From positions 1 to 6,199 of the forward strand of contig URQP01000120.1 in assembly GCA_900550025.1 (NCBI GenBank): DNA of 6,199 nucleotides, read 5' to 3'. Every line of letters starts with the position of its first letter. Within the stretch, counting starts at the first letter, position 1. The notes below the pieces were generated by a model. It worked only from the letters and a program-made list of their open reading frames with translations, searched no databases and was not told where the DNA came from. This document shows, piece after piece, positions 6,196-6,199 of this stretch. Origin of the DNA: an uncultured Porphyromonadaceae bacterium. GTDB taxonomy: Bacteria; Bacteroidota; Bacteroidia; Bacteroidales; Muribaculaceae. The translations under genes and the position numbers were made by a program.

Positions 6196-6199
6196 AATT

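Noticed and set aside
6179..6199. A possible divergent gene start on the plus strand (ATG AAA ACG AAG TTT TCA AAT)
   Set aside because: Only seven codons are visible, no plus-strand promoter with acceptable spacing was found, and the same bases form a small inverted repeat. Nothing supports calling a gene.

Overview
The window looks like core chromosome from a Bacteroidota member, most likely order Bacteroidales and possibly Muribaculaceae-like. The reasons are: the promoters have the TTTG / TAnnTTTG form used by this phylum; translation starts lack Shine-Dalgarno sites and have A-rich leaders; the YebC N-terminus has the Bacteroidota form; and an outer-membrane TonB-dependent receptor of the Bacteroidota type is present. 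The family-level guess is an impression, not a computed placement.

All four genes lie on the minus strand, so transcription runs from right to left. From the right edge: an RluA-family RNA pseudouridine synthase (5200-6120) with a near-consensus promoter at 6147-6178; a 99-bp gap holding a second promoter; pheT, the beta subunit of phenylalanyl-tRNA synthetase (2646-5100); 41 bp with no visible promoter; yebC (1870-2604); a clear intrinsic terminator (1787-1819); a promoter region with a nine-base homopolymer; and the 5' two-thirds or so of a TonB-dependent receptor gene (1724 down to the left edge, cut by the window).

pheT, yebC and the pseudouridine synthase all act in translation or RNA maturation. 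pheT and yebC probably form one transcript ending at the terminator after yebC. The TonB-dependent receptor is a separate unit with its own promoter and probably belongs to a different functional block continuing off the left edge.

The most notable observation is that pheT, normally an essential single gene, is broken by a frameshift near 4831. The N-terminal 90 residues are in one frame and the rest is in another, and about two to three conserved residues appear to be missing. This fits a small deletion of about 8 or 11 bases, either a real mutation or an assembly error. The second is a run of nine C (minus strand) at the expected -33 position of the receptor promoter, a candidate for length variation. 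I see no mobile element, CRISPR array, tRNA, rRNA or defence system, and no convincing new biological system; most of the window is ordinary housekeeping sequence.
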